Source of the DNA: Morella rubra | Lineage: Eukaryota; Streptophyta; Magnoliopsida; Fagales; Myricaceae | Length of the DNA stretch: 64,000 nt | Reading direction: 5' to 3' | Assembly (NCBI GenBank): GCA_003952965.2 | Contig: CM025855.1 | Location: forward strand, 28,910,502-28,974,501 | Shown: positions 20,994 to 33,626 of the stretch, one piece after another | How positions within the stretch are numbered: position 1 is the first letter of the stretch | Layout: every line of letters starts with the position of its first letter | Notes under the pieces: model-generated | The model's database searches: none | Told to the model about the DNA's origin: nothing | What the model saw: only the letters and a program-made list of their open reading frames with translations | Translations under genes and position numbers: made by a program

Positions 20994-22654
20994 TTTTTTA
21001 GAATTTGCACAAAAGCATTCACACAGTTAAAATGGGGTTAGAAAGATGTCCAAACAGGAAAAACGCCATCTGAATACAAAGTAAAACTATCTAGACAGCT
21101 CGATAAAGCGTCCGAACACTATCAAAACGTCAACGAATAAGTTTTGATAGTCTAGAAAACATCAGAACAGCTTTGGATAGCCATCCGAACCAAAAACAGA
21201 TAAGAAACGTATTTAAATTTAACATTCAAACATCTGAACTACACTGACAAAGCGTCCAACACAAGCAAAAAGACAACGTATCCCGTTAGGTAGATGTCCG
21301 AACATACAACAATGAAGTAAACTATTTAAATTTAATATAAAACACATCCAGACTGCTTTCATATAGCATCTGGATTAATTCAAAATGACAACATATCTAT
21401 CCAAACGACTCAAGTACGCATCCGAACGATTCAAGGAAGCGTTCGAACTACTCAAAGAAGTGTCCAGACGCTGCGGGAAGGACGACCGAGTTAACTCAAC
21501 CATGGCAGTGTCCCTCCACCTCTCACAAACCAATAAACTTAAACCAATCCTAACACTTAACACAATCAATTTCTACGTAAAAATCAATCAAAAAATACAA
21601 TGTACCATGCAAAAAATAGAATTGAAATTCTATACATAAAACAAAAAAAAAATGAAATATTTAGTTCTAAAATCTTGTTAAACATAAGTAAAACATACTT
21701 GGATGTTGTTAGATCCTCGAAGGAATGAGATTTCGTCAAGATTTGAGAAGAAAAGACTAAGGTTTGAGAGATTTTTGGTGAGAAATGGTTCAGTATATGT
21801 GAAAATGCCGAACTATGCAAGTTCTTAGAATCCGTTGATGTCGTCCGGACGTCCAGTAGGCCATCCGAATGGATTTTGCACATATGGCCCAATCAACGTA
21901 CTCCGGACGGTATACAATGGTTCAGACGGTTACAACTATTTTCAACCATCATATAACGTAAACACATGTAAGCCATGTGATAGTTATAGGAGCGTCTAGA
22001 CGACGGACTCAACTGTTCCAACAACATCGTTTCATCATACCAGTCCGAAGGCGGTTGCTTTATGTTCGAACGCCTACCTCATTAAACATGTGTACTCCAG
22101 CAGCTACTATAACGGCGTCCAAATGCCACTAGACATTGTCCGAACTGCTAGTAGATTTATTTAACATTACTTTTGTTATTTAATTCACCAAATTTAATTT
22201 ACTTCACTCAACTTAGTTTATTTAAATGATTTAATTGACGTAATTAATTTCACTCAATTTAACACAATGTAATTTGGCTCAAATTTTTAACTTTATTTAT
22301 TTATTTTGAACACATAAAAAAATATATAGTTAAGCATACTTTTATATTAAACATCTGTTATAATTAATCACTATTTAATTGTAATTGTGAGCTAATTATA
22401 CTAACCGTTACAATCTAATTATACTAACTGTTCTGTTAACATAGCACTCGTACTAATCACTCATTTGATTGTACTAATTATCCATTTAAATTGTAATAAA
22501 TTTAACTAGTGAAAAAACATAATTAATATAAAATATCAAAAATAATCCAAATACCGAACGAAAAACACAATCATAATGTCTACTACAAGCTAGAGACGGT
22601 CTTTCTAAATATAAATAAATAATAGTGATAAAGCATAAATAAGACTAGTCCAAA

Positions 22655-22990
22655 TCATGAGTTGGCTCGTCCAGATCTTGTCCGAGGGCGTCACGAACAT
22701 ATGCACTAAATGCTCCTCCATATTATCCACCCATCTAACAAGTGTCTGTAGCTATATCAAAATAGTATGGACGAACTAGGACAACTAAGACAATTGTGCT
22801 GCCACAAAAAACAGTTCCATCCGCATAATAGTCAGCTCCTTTGTCAGAGCTCTATCCGTTAGAGCAAATTTGGTCTCCAGACCGATCAAGCAGCATTCAA
22901 GCTCTATGCATAACGAATGCATCCGCTCCACTGCCCGAATACTCTCCCTCAACTCCAATAAAAAAGCGTCACTCTGTCTATGGTGTTCTA
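22655..22990 (-). pseudogene. Small CACTA accessory ORF remnant
   Basis: On the minus strand this is collinear with 41335-41725 of the complete CACTA, including the RVDNMEE-like block and the region equivalent to LTGLETKFALTDKAL. Stops interrupt it. I do not recognise the protein. Confidence 0.5.
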
Positions 22991-24214
22991 GAGTGTTCTA
23001 TGGTCAACCTAGCAAAAACAATCCAAACATAAGCACAAACCGTTCACATGAAAGTCAAACTGTGTCTTTTAAATGATAAGACGTCTGAACAGAACAATAC
23101 AGTCTGGACAAACAAAGAAAAGTCCGGACGGCTCTAAAGAACCGTCCAAACATTGTTTCAATGAACACAAACAAAACAACATAATTAATGAACGCAAACA
23201 ACACAACAAACTAAACAGTGGACGGTGTTGAGTTGAAATACATCAAATTGAGAAGCAAACTCATGAAAAATGTTTTACCTAAAGTTGTTTGAGAGATCTC
23301 GAACGGGTAGTGAAAACGTTTGGGAGAAAAGTTTGAGAGAAGAGAGTGAGTTTGTGATTTTGACAAAGTTTGGCGGTTTAATGTGCTCTTTCGACATCAC
23401 GTGTTTGAAGTTTTGTAACGTGGAACAACATGATTCGTGGAAGAAGCATTCGTACTTGTGTAGATATTTTTTTAGTGTCCAAACGGATGTATTTTTTTTA
23501 TTGGAACACCGATGATGACGTCCGAACGTTATTGAGTGTTTATGACGATTTTTAATTTGTCACACTATATGCTGGCGATTATTATTCGTCAGGTAATGTC
23601 CGTGCGAACGTTGTAAAAAATGAGTTTGAACGGTATTGTAAAAATTGTGACAATTCTAATCATTACTCAGTTACGATGATTTCAAATTTGTCAGCCAACA
23701 AAGCGTCCGAATGGTTTGCTTGTTGGTCCGAACGGTATTTTGTATTTTGTGACTATTTTATCGTCACTCATTTGCGACATATATTTGTCACACCAGAAAT
23801 ACGTCGAACGGTTTTGGGACCTGTCCGGACGGTTTTGGTGTTCCTGGATGGTTTTGGTGACGAAATTAATGTTTTGCATGGAAAGGCCACTTTAGGTGAC
23901 AAACTTTTGTTTGACACCCAAACACCTAAAGCTATATTTCTTGTAGTGGCTTTCTTCAAATTGTTCCATACCTTCTAGATATTTGAATAGACCTTCTGGA
24001 AGATTCACCTTTAGTCTACATCCTTCTTGTTCCTTTCGTGTACATCAATGTGTACAGACCAAATTATTTTATTTTTCTGGACCAAAAATACACTTATAAA
24101 AATACTGTTTTGACACGGTTAATTTGCCAATCTTACGTGAGCATTTACACAATGTATGACTATCTTCTAGTCAATCTGTTAATAAAACTATAACTATAAT
24201 ATGGGGTGGGATTG

Positions 24215-25215
24215 TTAGGAACCTCTAATCTCATCTGTAGGAATATATAGAAAACTCTTTTTCCTTATTTCCCTTATATTTTTTTATTCTAAATTTTTTC
24301 AGCTTCTAGCAATTATGATCAAGTCCATCAACATATCATAATTGACTTCCAAGAAGTAAGATTGATTTATGAAATCCTTTTTCATAATAATTATTTGCTT
24401 ATCTATCCTTCCATAAGGGTATATTCAACATGAGCCAATAGGACTTAGAATACTATCACTCATTAAATCCCTAGCTCATATAATTCTTAATTCTTCATCT
24501 GTAACCTGTTGGACTCTCAAATTGTGTCCAAAAAAATTTCACAAATAAATATAATATATGTATATATGAAAAAATATTTTCACAAAATTTCACTGGCTGT
24601 GATTTATTTTCGAGTCTAACACTATACAAATAATGAATATACTATCTCATCAAGAAACTGATGGATTCCTTGTTGAGAATTTATACAAGCTCATTTATCA
24701 TGCGTAAAACCAACATGTTCTAAAATATTTGACCTAGAAGCATCATCATCATATGACTTGGACAAAGTATAAGTACATAACAAACAGATCTGCACAAACC
24801 TCTTAGATCTAAGGATACCATAATCTAATTCTGCTTAATGCTATTCTTACCATCAGTGATCACTACAAGAATGCATCCATAATTGATTTCATTTAGTGCA
24901 TGTACTCTTACAGCGGCCCACTTGTCTACGTAAGGTCACCACCACAACAGTTGAGTCCATTATTTTATTTAAAAGAGGCACAATGAGAATAGACATATTT
25001 ATACATAATTTTGTACCTCGGTCAAGTGAACAAGGAACCAAAAAATCATACTCCCCTGCCTTTGATTCATTAACCATTGCACTAAGCAATGTCACTCAAC
25101 AATATCCGCGTAACTTCTTATGTCACAATGTAATACCTAACAACCAATAAATACATGTGATACAAAAATAAATAATTATCTTATAATTATTGGTTTTAAG
25201 GGCATATTTCAAAAC
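24215..25215 (-). mobile_element. Ty1/copia LTR fragment
   Basis: It matches the copia LTR at 51691-52916 over most of its distal length: GTAGGAATATATAGAAAACTC, CAAGTCCATCAACATATCAT, CATGAGCCAATAGGACT, CTCATCAAGAAACTGATGGA, CATGTACTCTTACAGCGGCC, and ends near AAGGGCATATTTC. The first part of the LTR and any internal region are missing. Its position just right of the truncated CACTA end leaves about 260 bp of unassigned sequence between. Confidence 0.7.
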
Positions 25216-25249
25216 TACTACGCATACAATGATGTGCACCCATTTTGTC

Positions 25250-27658
25250 CAAGGTCATTCTAGGTGGAATTGAATCGCAACGGAAGCAGATCATGTTGAT
25301 CACCGAAATCAAATCAGCTCAAGTGTGCTACCTCCTTTGGATTCACTCGAGTGTTTCTCTTGAAAGAGTTCCTTTAACCTTTTTCAATAACTTTCTCAAA
25401 TGTGTTTTTGAGTTTATATTATGGCTCACTCAAAATTTTAACTATGCTTGTGTGTTTCATCCTTAGGAACCTCAAATCTATTCTATAGGTTCATCTTGAA
25501 AAAATCTATCAATAACTTTATTATATTTTGTATTCCGAATTCATGGGCTTCTACATATTATGTTCGTGGTCAATAACATATCACAATTGACCTTCAAGAT
25601 TATGAGACTGTTTTTGTGATCATGGTCATTAACACATTCCACATGAGTCTTTAGGATCATAATTATATAGCTGATAAAATTCCTGATTCATATAATTTTT
25701 AATTTTCAATTGTACCGAGTTAGACTCCTAAAATTGTTTTGAAAATAATGTTCCCAAATAAATATATACTGCCTCCACAATAGATTGGTGGATTCCATAT
25801 TGAGCTATTACATAAATCTACTTACTATGGATAAAGCCTAACATTATTGAAAATATTTGATCTACAAAGTGTAATCCCTGTGATTAAGCCAACCCAAGAG
25901 GGGGTGAATTAGATTTCAAAATTAACCCTCAAAGATATGTTTGCTAGCTATAAGTTCTATATAGGGTATCATTGCAACAAAAAATAATAACGATTAATCG
26001 ATAATGCAATTCCAAATATACAATTTATATTTAATCAAGAAACTAATAGCATAAAGTAAGGAGATAATTGAAGAGAAGCAAACACAAAATTTTTAGGTAG
26101 TTTGGCAAACCCACTTACATTCACCCCCTTAAGCTCCTTTACCAAGCCTTGAGGTCTCTCCACTAAACTCCCTTCAACCAAGGGAAATGTTTCCTTACAC
26201 TTGAGCTTGAGAATCACCTCTTCAAGCCTCAAGATCAAGTTTAAGAACACTCCTCTCCAAACTCCTCATTTTGATGAACAACCCTCACCAAAAGGAAACA
26301 AGAGAATCACTATCTTAAAGGTGTAGATGGATGAACAAAATTTCTTAATAAGAATTCCTTGATGTAGAGGATATTACAATGAAAATTTTGTATCTCTTAG
26401 CCTTCACACAATAATAAGGATGTGAAAATGTTGATTATGTGTAAATGATGTGAGAAATATTTAAAAGATTTTTACTCACTCTTGGACTTAGTAAATGATA
26501 AATGGTCGTTCAGCAACATCAATGACTTTGGTTTGGGATCGATATGTCAAAAATTTAGTGGGATTAGTTAACCACTTACGTCATTTGGTCGATTGTTGGA
26601 GGTTATCATTAAAAAAAGGGTCAAAAATTTAAAACAATTGACATTTTGAAAACAGAACCTGGTCAATCACTTCAAGAGCCGGTCGATCGGTTCATGATAT
26701 TTGGTTTTTAAAAAATTATGCTGATTTTAAAAATAAAAAACAACTCATCGACCGCTTCACCAGGCGGTTGATGATTGGTCAACCTCTTCATTTAAGGCGT
26801 CGGCCGATTCATCCAAAAATTCTTTTTTAACCTTTTTGAAACAACAATTTTAAAGACCAATTCCCCATAACTATAAATAAGATTTCGGAATTTGCATAGG
26901 AATAATTTGAGGACACTAAAATATATTTTGAACTACAAATAAGTAAATGAAAAGGTTTATGCACGATTTGAAAAATATGCGAGTGTGTGGTTCAAATTCC
27001 TTTTAAAGATGAAGCTTGGAGTTACAAAAATTACCTTAGTAACTCGAATCTTCACTTTTTGAGGCATTTCCATTGAATTGATCGTTGCTTGTCCGTCTCA
27101 TGCATATATTAGGTCTTATTTTCTTATCATCACAATTACTTCTATTGTTATCATCAAAACATTGATTGTGATTAAAAGCCAACATGAAGATCAGCATAAA
27201 AAAGATTCAGTCAAAGCACAAGTAAATATTCATAACTCTCTCAAATCTAAAGACAACATAAGCTATTTGTGTTGAATATTATTCTCTAAATCTGTGATTA
27301 CTTCCAGGAGATATTCATATTTTATCCAGTTAAATGCAAGTACTCTTGTAGTGTAGCCACTCGTTTGCTTAATATCACCACATCAATGACAAAATCCATC
27401 ATTCTATCTAATCGAGGCACAACGAGTGTAGACCTATTTATACATTAATAAGTATTTAGGTCTAGAACACAATGAGCTAACAAGGATCCAAAAAATCATA
27501 CTCCCTGCCTCTAATTTGTTAATCATTAGCCTAACTTTCTACAATATTACTCAACAATATTTTTGTGTAGACATCTCATGTTATTACAAGTACCTAACAT
27601 TTCATAATTATCTCATAATTATTACAAATAATTGGTTTTGTGAATATAGAATTAACAA
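25250..27658 (-). mobile_element. Ty1/copia 3' LTR, interrupted by a SIRE-like solo LTR
   Basis: The two parts 25250-25869 and 27185-27658 together match the copia LTR at 51691-52916. The low end carries GAATCGCAACGGAAGCAGAT, and the high end AGAATTAACA meets a polypurine tract (minus GTGCAAGTGGGAGAT, 27659-27673). Directly beyond lies copia RNase H sequence, so this is the 3' LTR of a minus-strand copia element. The 1315-bp insert lies between CAAAG and TGAAG. Confidence 0.8.
25870..27184 (-). mobile_element. SIRE/Maximus-like copia solo LTR
   Basis: On the minus strand it runs from TGTTGGCTTTTAATCACAA at 27184 to CACAGGGATTACA at 25870. Near the start is GTTTTGATGATAACAA and near the end AATTCACCCCCTCTTGGGTT, the two phrases that mark Maximus/SIRE-lineage copia LTRs. 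The middle has GGTCGATCGGTTCATGA-like blocks. Flanks CAAAG (25865-25869) and TGAAG (27185-27189) form a 5-bp target duplication that both derive from CGAAG, the base order in the uninterrupted LTR copy near 52430. No internal region exists, so it is a solo LTR. Confidence 0.82.
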
Positions 27659-27673
27659 TCTCCCACTTGCACC

Positions 27674-28035
27674 ATAACCAATCATACATGTACTTAACAC
27701 TCATAAACTCCAAATACTTCTCATACACTTTTTGAGTAAAAGGTTAAGTCAACGGGTCTGCGATATTCTCAGTTGATGCTATCTTAGCCATTACCACATC
27801 ACTTCGGTTCACAACATCACGTATAGATGATATATTCCTTCTATATGTTTTTTCCTTTGATGAGCCATGAGTTCCACCATCTGTGCTACAACATCAATGT
27901 TATCTCAATAAATTGGAATTTGGGGCACGATATATCGACGGGACAACTTGAAGCTCTTGTATGGATTTTTATATCCACTCAACTTCCATTGCAGATTCAC
28001 TTGCAGCTATATATTCTACCTTAGATATTTTTATG
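27674..28035 (-). pseudogene. Ty1/copia RNase H C-terminal remnant
   Basis: On the minus strand this gives broken copies of the copia RNase H end: KVEYIAASESAMEVEWI, KSIQELQVVPSI, RNISSIRDVVNRSDVVMAKI, ASTENIADPLT, and KYLEFMSVKYMYDW. It is the same family as 52929-53690. Stops and frame changes interrupt it. It is cut at about 28035, where LINE sequence begins. Confidence 0.82.
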
Positions 28036-29400
28036 CCATGGAGTCTGCCATGCTCTTCTTTTCTATCAATAAGCTTCGACAAGATCATGATCAGCACAAA
28101 CAAGAAGGGGGATAATGGATCCCCTTGTTAAAGGCCATGAGATGGTTTGAAAAAACCATAGGAAGAGACATTAAGTAATATTGAGAATGAAACTATAGAG
28201 ATACATTAAAAAATCCATTGTCCCCATCTTTCATTGAAGCCAAAACTTTTGAGGACTTCCATCAGAAAATTCCAGTTGACTTTATCATAGGCTTTCTCCA
28301 TGTCCACCTTCAATGCTAATAATCCGCCTCGCCTAACTTTCCTCTTTAAAGAGAGCATAAGCCTTGTGGACTAGAATGATATTATCCTGAATATGCCAAT
28401 GTGAAACAAATGCATTTTGGTTTAGACAAACCAACTTTGGCATCACCCTATTGAGCCTCACAGTAAGAATCTTCGAAATTATCTTATACGCCACATTGCA
28501 CAAGCTGATGGGTCAAAATTGAGCAATTTTTTCTGGGTTATCAACTTTGGGAATTAAGGTAATGCGAGAGTGATTCACCTATTTTAAGAGGAAGCCATTT
28601 CTGAAAAAACTCTGCATCATCTGAATGACATCTGACTTGATAGCATGCCAATATTTTTGATAAAATATGGCTGAAAAGCAATCTGGCCCCAACGCCTGTA
28701 GCCCCCCTATGCCCTTGACGACATCCCATATCTCCAAGTCATCCGAGTTTCTACACATAAAAATATTATCCTCCTCAGTTATCACCTTAGGGATAAAGTC
28801 ATCTAGGTTTGAGGGGAAGTTTAGCTATTGCCCCTTAAACAGATCATTAAATTAGTTTTCAACATGGCTTATGATATCTTCTCTATCATGCAACCAAAGC
28901 CTTTGGTCATTCAAGATGGAATCAATATTATCATCTAACCAAGTGATTCTAAACTTTTGCCTCCACAATTGCTCCTCATTTGCTACTCCTTCATTAACAT
29001 AGGCACTTAATTCTCCATCTCTTTCACTAAAGGCATCACGGCCTACATCCTTCTACAGTAGGTCCAATTCAGATTGAAGTTAAGGATCTTGGTTTGAATA
29101 TTACCGAATACGTCTTTGTTCCAATGTCTTAAGGCTTCCTTGGTAGCCTTAAGATGTTGGCACAAAGTGCATGCCGGAGACCCCGAACATTTAATCGTCC
29201 AAGCATCCTAAAAAATCTTGATACTGTACACATCATTCAGCCAAAAGGCTTCAAACTTAAATGGTTGGGGTTAGGAATCCCTGTCTCCGAGGATATCCAA
29301 TAAAATTGGAGTGTTGTCCGATGTCGCCCGAGTTTTTTATGTGACTGTAGCACATGGGAATAGACTTTGCAAAGCACCATTCGCCAATCCTTTTTCTAAA
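28036..29400 (-). pseudogene. LINE (L1-type) endonuclease/RT fragment
   Basis: On the minus strand the N-terminal side reads SDNTPILLDILGDRD, PFKFEAFWLND and ALRHWNKDVFGNIQTKI (29330-29080), the linker between endonuclease and RT. Then come [96 protein letters not shown] (28710-28340), the RT fingers, and near 28100 a GDPLSPFLFVLI-like piece in broken frames. The catalytic palm motif lies beyond the cut. Multiple stops are present. No poly-A or target duplication was found, so both ends are truncated. Confidence 0.82.
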
Positions 29401-30907
29401 TCAGTAAGCAGATCAATTAATCCTTTTTAAGAAATTCTAATTTTTAAACAAAGGCAAGTCCAGCAACTTATACATTTTTAAATATGTTATCCTATTTAGG
29501 CTTTTCAAGTCCAATAAGGACATAAACTTGGGCTTCACTTTTAAGCCCAAATCTTATCAAGTTTTACGAGTTTCAAGGCCTATTTGAATCAACCCAAATA
29601 TTAGAAATAAAGCCCAACCTGTTTTGACACAAAATGACCCGTCTTACATAAAAACTTAATTTTTACTCAAATTTTCAAACGCTATTAACTTTCTCACCTT
29701 AACTTTGATGGAGCTGAAATTTGACCATAGGTTCCTAACCTTGTCTTGTACGAGTGCTCTAACTTTGGTGTCAAAACGAGGTCGTTTGACACATGCGATA
29801 TCACCTAAGTGTACTAACCTCACAAAATTGTGAAACTAGCCTATATGCTCCTAGTTGCTTAGTTCTTTATTTTTACATGTAAAATCTTACATGAAAACTA
29901 TCGTTAGGACTCCTAACATCCTTTCAATCATCCAGCAACCAGAATATTTACATATTTTCATTAGATCACATAAAAATGATCCTAATGTGTCTAAAATCAA
30001 GGTTAAGCAATGACTACTGTCTTTTGCACAATTTTCTCACATTTCCCATCATCTAATCAACCCAACCTCCATTCTGTATAACTAAAGATGACAGATCCCA
30101 ACCTAGCATGTTTCTAACCTAATTACATCAAAATGCCAACCTCAGCTTCGGTCCTCGAACCCTCCTCACCCCAGTCATGTAATTTAACTAATGATCATGA
30201 AAAGCCAGGAAAACTGTCGTTAATGATTCTACAAATAATTCTTGAATTTGCGAGAAGGAATCTCAATAATTTTTCGATAAATGAACCCATCAGCATAAAA
30301 AAATTGATTGAAACCAAATGAATCTTAAAGCCAAACCAACCAAACAATTAATTGAACAATTTTGATGACTTCCAGCGAGTAAGTCAGGTAAGAGCAGTGG
30401 AGATAGAACATACCAAAAAAAAAAACCAATAGAAAGCTGAAATTGCAATTGACGAGTTAGGAAGAGAGACGGACTGGCAACATCCTGGCCGTCGTAGATG
30501 CCACGGTGGAAAATGCTGAAGTTGCCACCGACAATGAAACCCTTGATGATGAGGTGGGAGGGGTCGATCTCTCACTCCTGTAGTGGTTTTTGGACCATTT
30601 AGTGTTTTTGTTTTTTTTTCCTAAGCTTTTGGATCATTTAGTTAAGACTTAAAAGAGGCGGGTTTGATAAGGGGAAAAGTGAAGTCAACGGTTTCTTTTC
30701 ATGATTGGGCAGCCAGATAAGCATTGGTTGTCCCCGTCAGGGGGCAGCTAACTTTGGTCAGCTCGGTCAGTATGGTAAACGTTATTATCTTCTTCTTTTT
30801 TTTTTTTCTAGATTTCATTAGCTGTGGTGTCAATTCTATACATGCAAATGCAGTGATTACATTATAGCCGGAAGCTCTGCTGGCATGCGACTCCACATCA
30901 ATGCTAG
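29401..30907. other. No recognisable gene
   Basis: AT-rich sequence without convincing coding, RNA or repeat structure. Short frames (for example near 30133-30321 and 30384-30575) have no family resemblance. Confidence 0.5.
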
Positions 30908-30910
30908 GTG

Positions 30911-31620
30911 CACTACAAGAAAAAAGACTTTGGGTGAAAAAAAATTTGTCACCTAAAGTACAAAATTCGTCACCTAATGTTTTGGGTGACAAAACTGAGT
31001 TGTCACTCAGTTTGTCACCTAAAGCCCATCAGCCAAAGTTTTAGGTGACGATTTTGATATTTTGTTGCTTGAAACAATTCAGACGTTTTCCACACCATCC
31101 GAACGGTGTTTTTTCATAGCGACGAAATTGAAAATCGTCATGCCAGTACAATTCAACCGTTCGCATGAGCTGTGCGAACGTACTCTAAATATGTTCGGAC
31201 GGTTAATGAGAACGGTTCTTCCGGGTGACGAAATGAATTTCGTCATCTACAATCCGTGCGCACGGATATACAACATTGTCCGCACGTACAGACATTACGT
31301 CCGGACGCCCTAGTAAAGACGTCCGCACTGTTGTTTCATTTATGACGAAATTTTTATTTGTCATCCTCCAAATCCGTTCGAACTATGACGCATAACGTTC
31401 GACGCTTGTTCTGTTGAACACGTTCGAACGTTTAGTTTTAGCGTGCGCACATTTGCTAGATAAAAGATCGTTTGCACGCGAAAACAACCATTCGGACGGA
31501 CTAATTTGACGTGATGTGTCCGGACGATTTTAAGCGTGCGCACGTTATCAACGCCAATTAACCGTTCGGACTTCCACTCATACCGTTCGAACGGTTTTCT
31601 TGTTATGTCAATTAATTTAA
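30911..31620. repeat. Left subterminal motif region of the CACTA element
   Basis: After the terminus come several TTTGTCACCTAAAG / GGTGACAAAA blocks in both orientations (30930-31060). They are followed by more than a dozen 10-base motifs fitting CGTNCGNACG: for example CGTTCGAACG near 31420, CGTGCGCACG-like near 31260 and 31540, and CGTCCGGACG-like near 31300 and 31520. Such arrays are known in CACTA elements as binding sites for the TNPA-type protein. Confidence 0.85.
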
Positions 31621-31772
31621 TTAAAATTTTAAAAATAATTTACAAATAATATAAATAAAAAGATATTCAATGCTTATTAAATAATAAAATATCTATAAAT
31701 ATGCAATCGTTATTAAAAGTAAATACAATAGGTAATCGATAAGTGCTAAGAAAGTAGTAAAAATATATAAAT

Positions 31773-33509
31773 CTACCCAAATTTTTGTTTGGGTGTCGAA
31801 CGAGATTGCAGCTGTCTGATCTGCTCCACCAGCTGCTCACGCATCTGCTCCGCCATTAGTTGCATCCTCCGTTCTTGTTGTTCCACTAGGGTCCTTTGCT
31901 GCTCCTCCATCATCTTTCGGTGCTCTTCGTCTTTTTTTCATTGTTGCTCTGCCATCATCTGCATCAGCTCTTCGTCTTTCTTCCATTGCTGCTCCTCCAT
32001 CATCTGCAGATGCTCTCGCATCGTCTGCTCCATATCTGACCGTTTGACAAGAAGCGCTTCATATTCCAACTGTCTAGCCCTCATCTCTTCAATCTGTAAT
32101 CTGGCCTCCTCCAACTTCCGGGATAAATCAACGGACGATACTGATGAAGATGATCCAACAGACCGTACTGAACGGCCTAAACCTCGCACGTAACCCGCTT
32201 TCGTCCCCAACACCTCAGCGAAGATCTCCACTTCGTGTATGACTTTCCCTCTGACTCGTACTGCAACTGTAACGCTTCCATTTTTTCCTACAAAATTAGA
32301 AAATAAAATAAAAACTAGCACATATGAAACATAAACGCACACGAATGCATCATTAAATCTAATGTTACAACTTACAAAATTTTCTCGTGCATCTTCTGAT
32401 GTCCACATGCCATCCTTATTAGTATGCGTCTTTTTATAAAGCAACGCAGCACTAATCTCATCAGATTCTGAATTTTTCTGTACACCAAAAGAAATATAAA
32501 ACGTGCATATTAAAATACCTAAGTCATTTATTTAAATAATAAATAATAAAAAATTAAATTTATTACTTACTAACAATGCTCTCGCGCGTTGGAAAGACCT
32601 CGCTCCCGATGTGTGTACAATCTTTAGCTTAGCTCTATTCTCCTTGTTGATTGCACTCCTCCTCTGCATTGTACATTTACAGTTGTTACCACAATTAATA
32701 ATAAAATAAAATAAACGTTCAGTATGGAATAAAAATTTTTAACCTGAAATTCCTCGCTCGCGAATAAATCACAAACACGAGTCCATTCTTCCTTGTTCAT
32801 CTTGGGATACGGGTGTTCTAACGCCTCTTCTTTGGAATTGAACACGAGTAATGCTGGAACATTCTATTTCTGTGCGTCCTGTACGCTGTGTTCATCGTAG
32901 ACGTCACAGTGAACCGATCCTCAGCTCGGTCGTAATCTAGTTGGAAGTCATCCTTAACATATATAACAGTTAGAAACGCAAAAAAGTTTAAACAATTAAA
33001 ATTTTAAAAATTATACTTACCAACACTCGGTTCATCACATACGATTTAACTCCTTCGGGGACCTCCTTCCACTTACTCGTATCAAATGGGACATGTTGTC
33101 GAACGAGCGCACCAATATGACTCGAGAGCATTGAGGACGCCTTGTCATCACCGCCCGTACGTCCATCAGGGATATGGACAGTCAGCTTTCCTCCGGTGCG
33201 AGCCTTGAGTAAGGCAATCCCACGCGTACTACCTCGAACATGTCTGATTCCGACGTCGCTACAAATGAAGAACAAAAAATTTAAAATTCAGTTAAGCATA
33301 GAAATTTAAAAGTCATAATATTTAATTTCGATTGACGGGGTAAGATACTTACACGCATAACTACTTTGGGTGCCTACTGGACTGGCTGTGTCAGGGGACG
33401 GTAATTCGTTTCTATCCCTAAGTGAAGGACCCGACACTGCTAGTGTACCGGGACTACTCTCAGCTCGAACTGATGAATCGCACCGAAGACGTTTCCCTCC
33501 CGCTGGCAT
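31773..33509 (-). pseudogene. Transposase_24-like second CACTA protein
   Basis: A multi-exon gene with start at 33509 (MPAGGKRLRCDSSVRAESSP). Exon 33258-33021 has an AG acceptor and GTAAGT donor and reads VGIRHVRGSTRGIALLKART, GGKLTVHIPDGRTGGDDKAS, IGALVRQHVPFDTSKWKEVP. Exon 32952-32744 reads DDFQLDYDRAEDRFTV and, after a frame change near 32850, HPYPKMNKEEWTRVCDLFAS. Next come exons with NKENRAKLKIVHTSGARSFQ (32664-32578) and KKTHTNKDGMW (to about 32375). The last exon (32286-31773) holds a coiled coil rich in E, Q and M and ends KQKFG. The order fits the Transposase_24 family (PF03004), thought to be the DNA-binding partner of TNP2. One frameshift and an in-frame stop near 31938 break it. 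Confidence 0.75.
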
Positions 33510-33626
33510 GACGTCGTCCTGTAACCAAATAAATCAATATTAGAGAAACAATTAACACAATGACACATGTTGCTCAAAATGAATTTAAAATAGACACGCA
33601 AAGTAAATTGAAACGATAAAGTTACT

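Larger units (their letters stand above)
20012..23948 (-). mobile_element. Truncated CACTA element (right-hand part)
   Basis: The whole stretch is collinear with about 38930-42819 of the complete CACTA element, including the plant-transposon-protein region, the subterminal motif region and the last bases (TATATTTCTTGTAGTG), i.e. the inverted terminus CACTACAAGAAATATA. The left half, with TNP2 and Transposase_24, is missing; homology starts abruptly at CGATTGCATCCGCT next to the gypsy LTR. It is a dead derivative of the same family, diverged by many substitutions. Confidence 0.85.

Noticed and set aside
31789..32193. Plus-strand Ser/Cys-rich frame
   Set aside because: It is the antisense of the coiled-coil exon of the Transposase_24-like gene.
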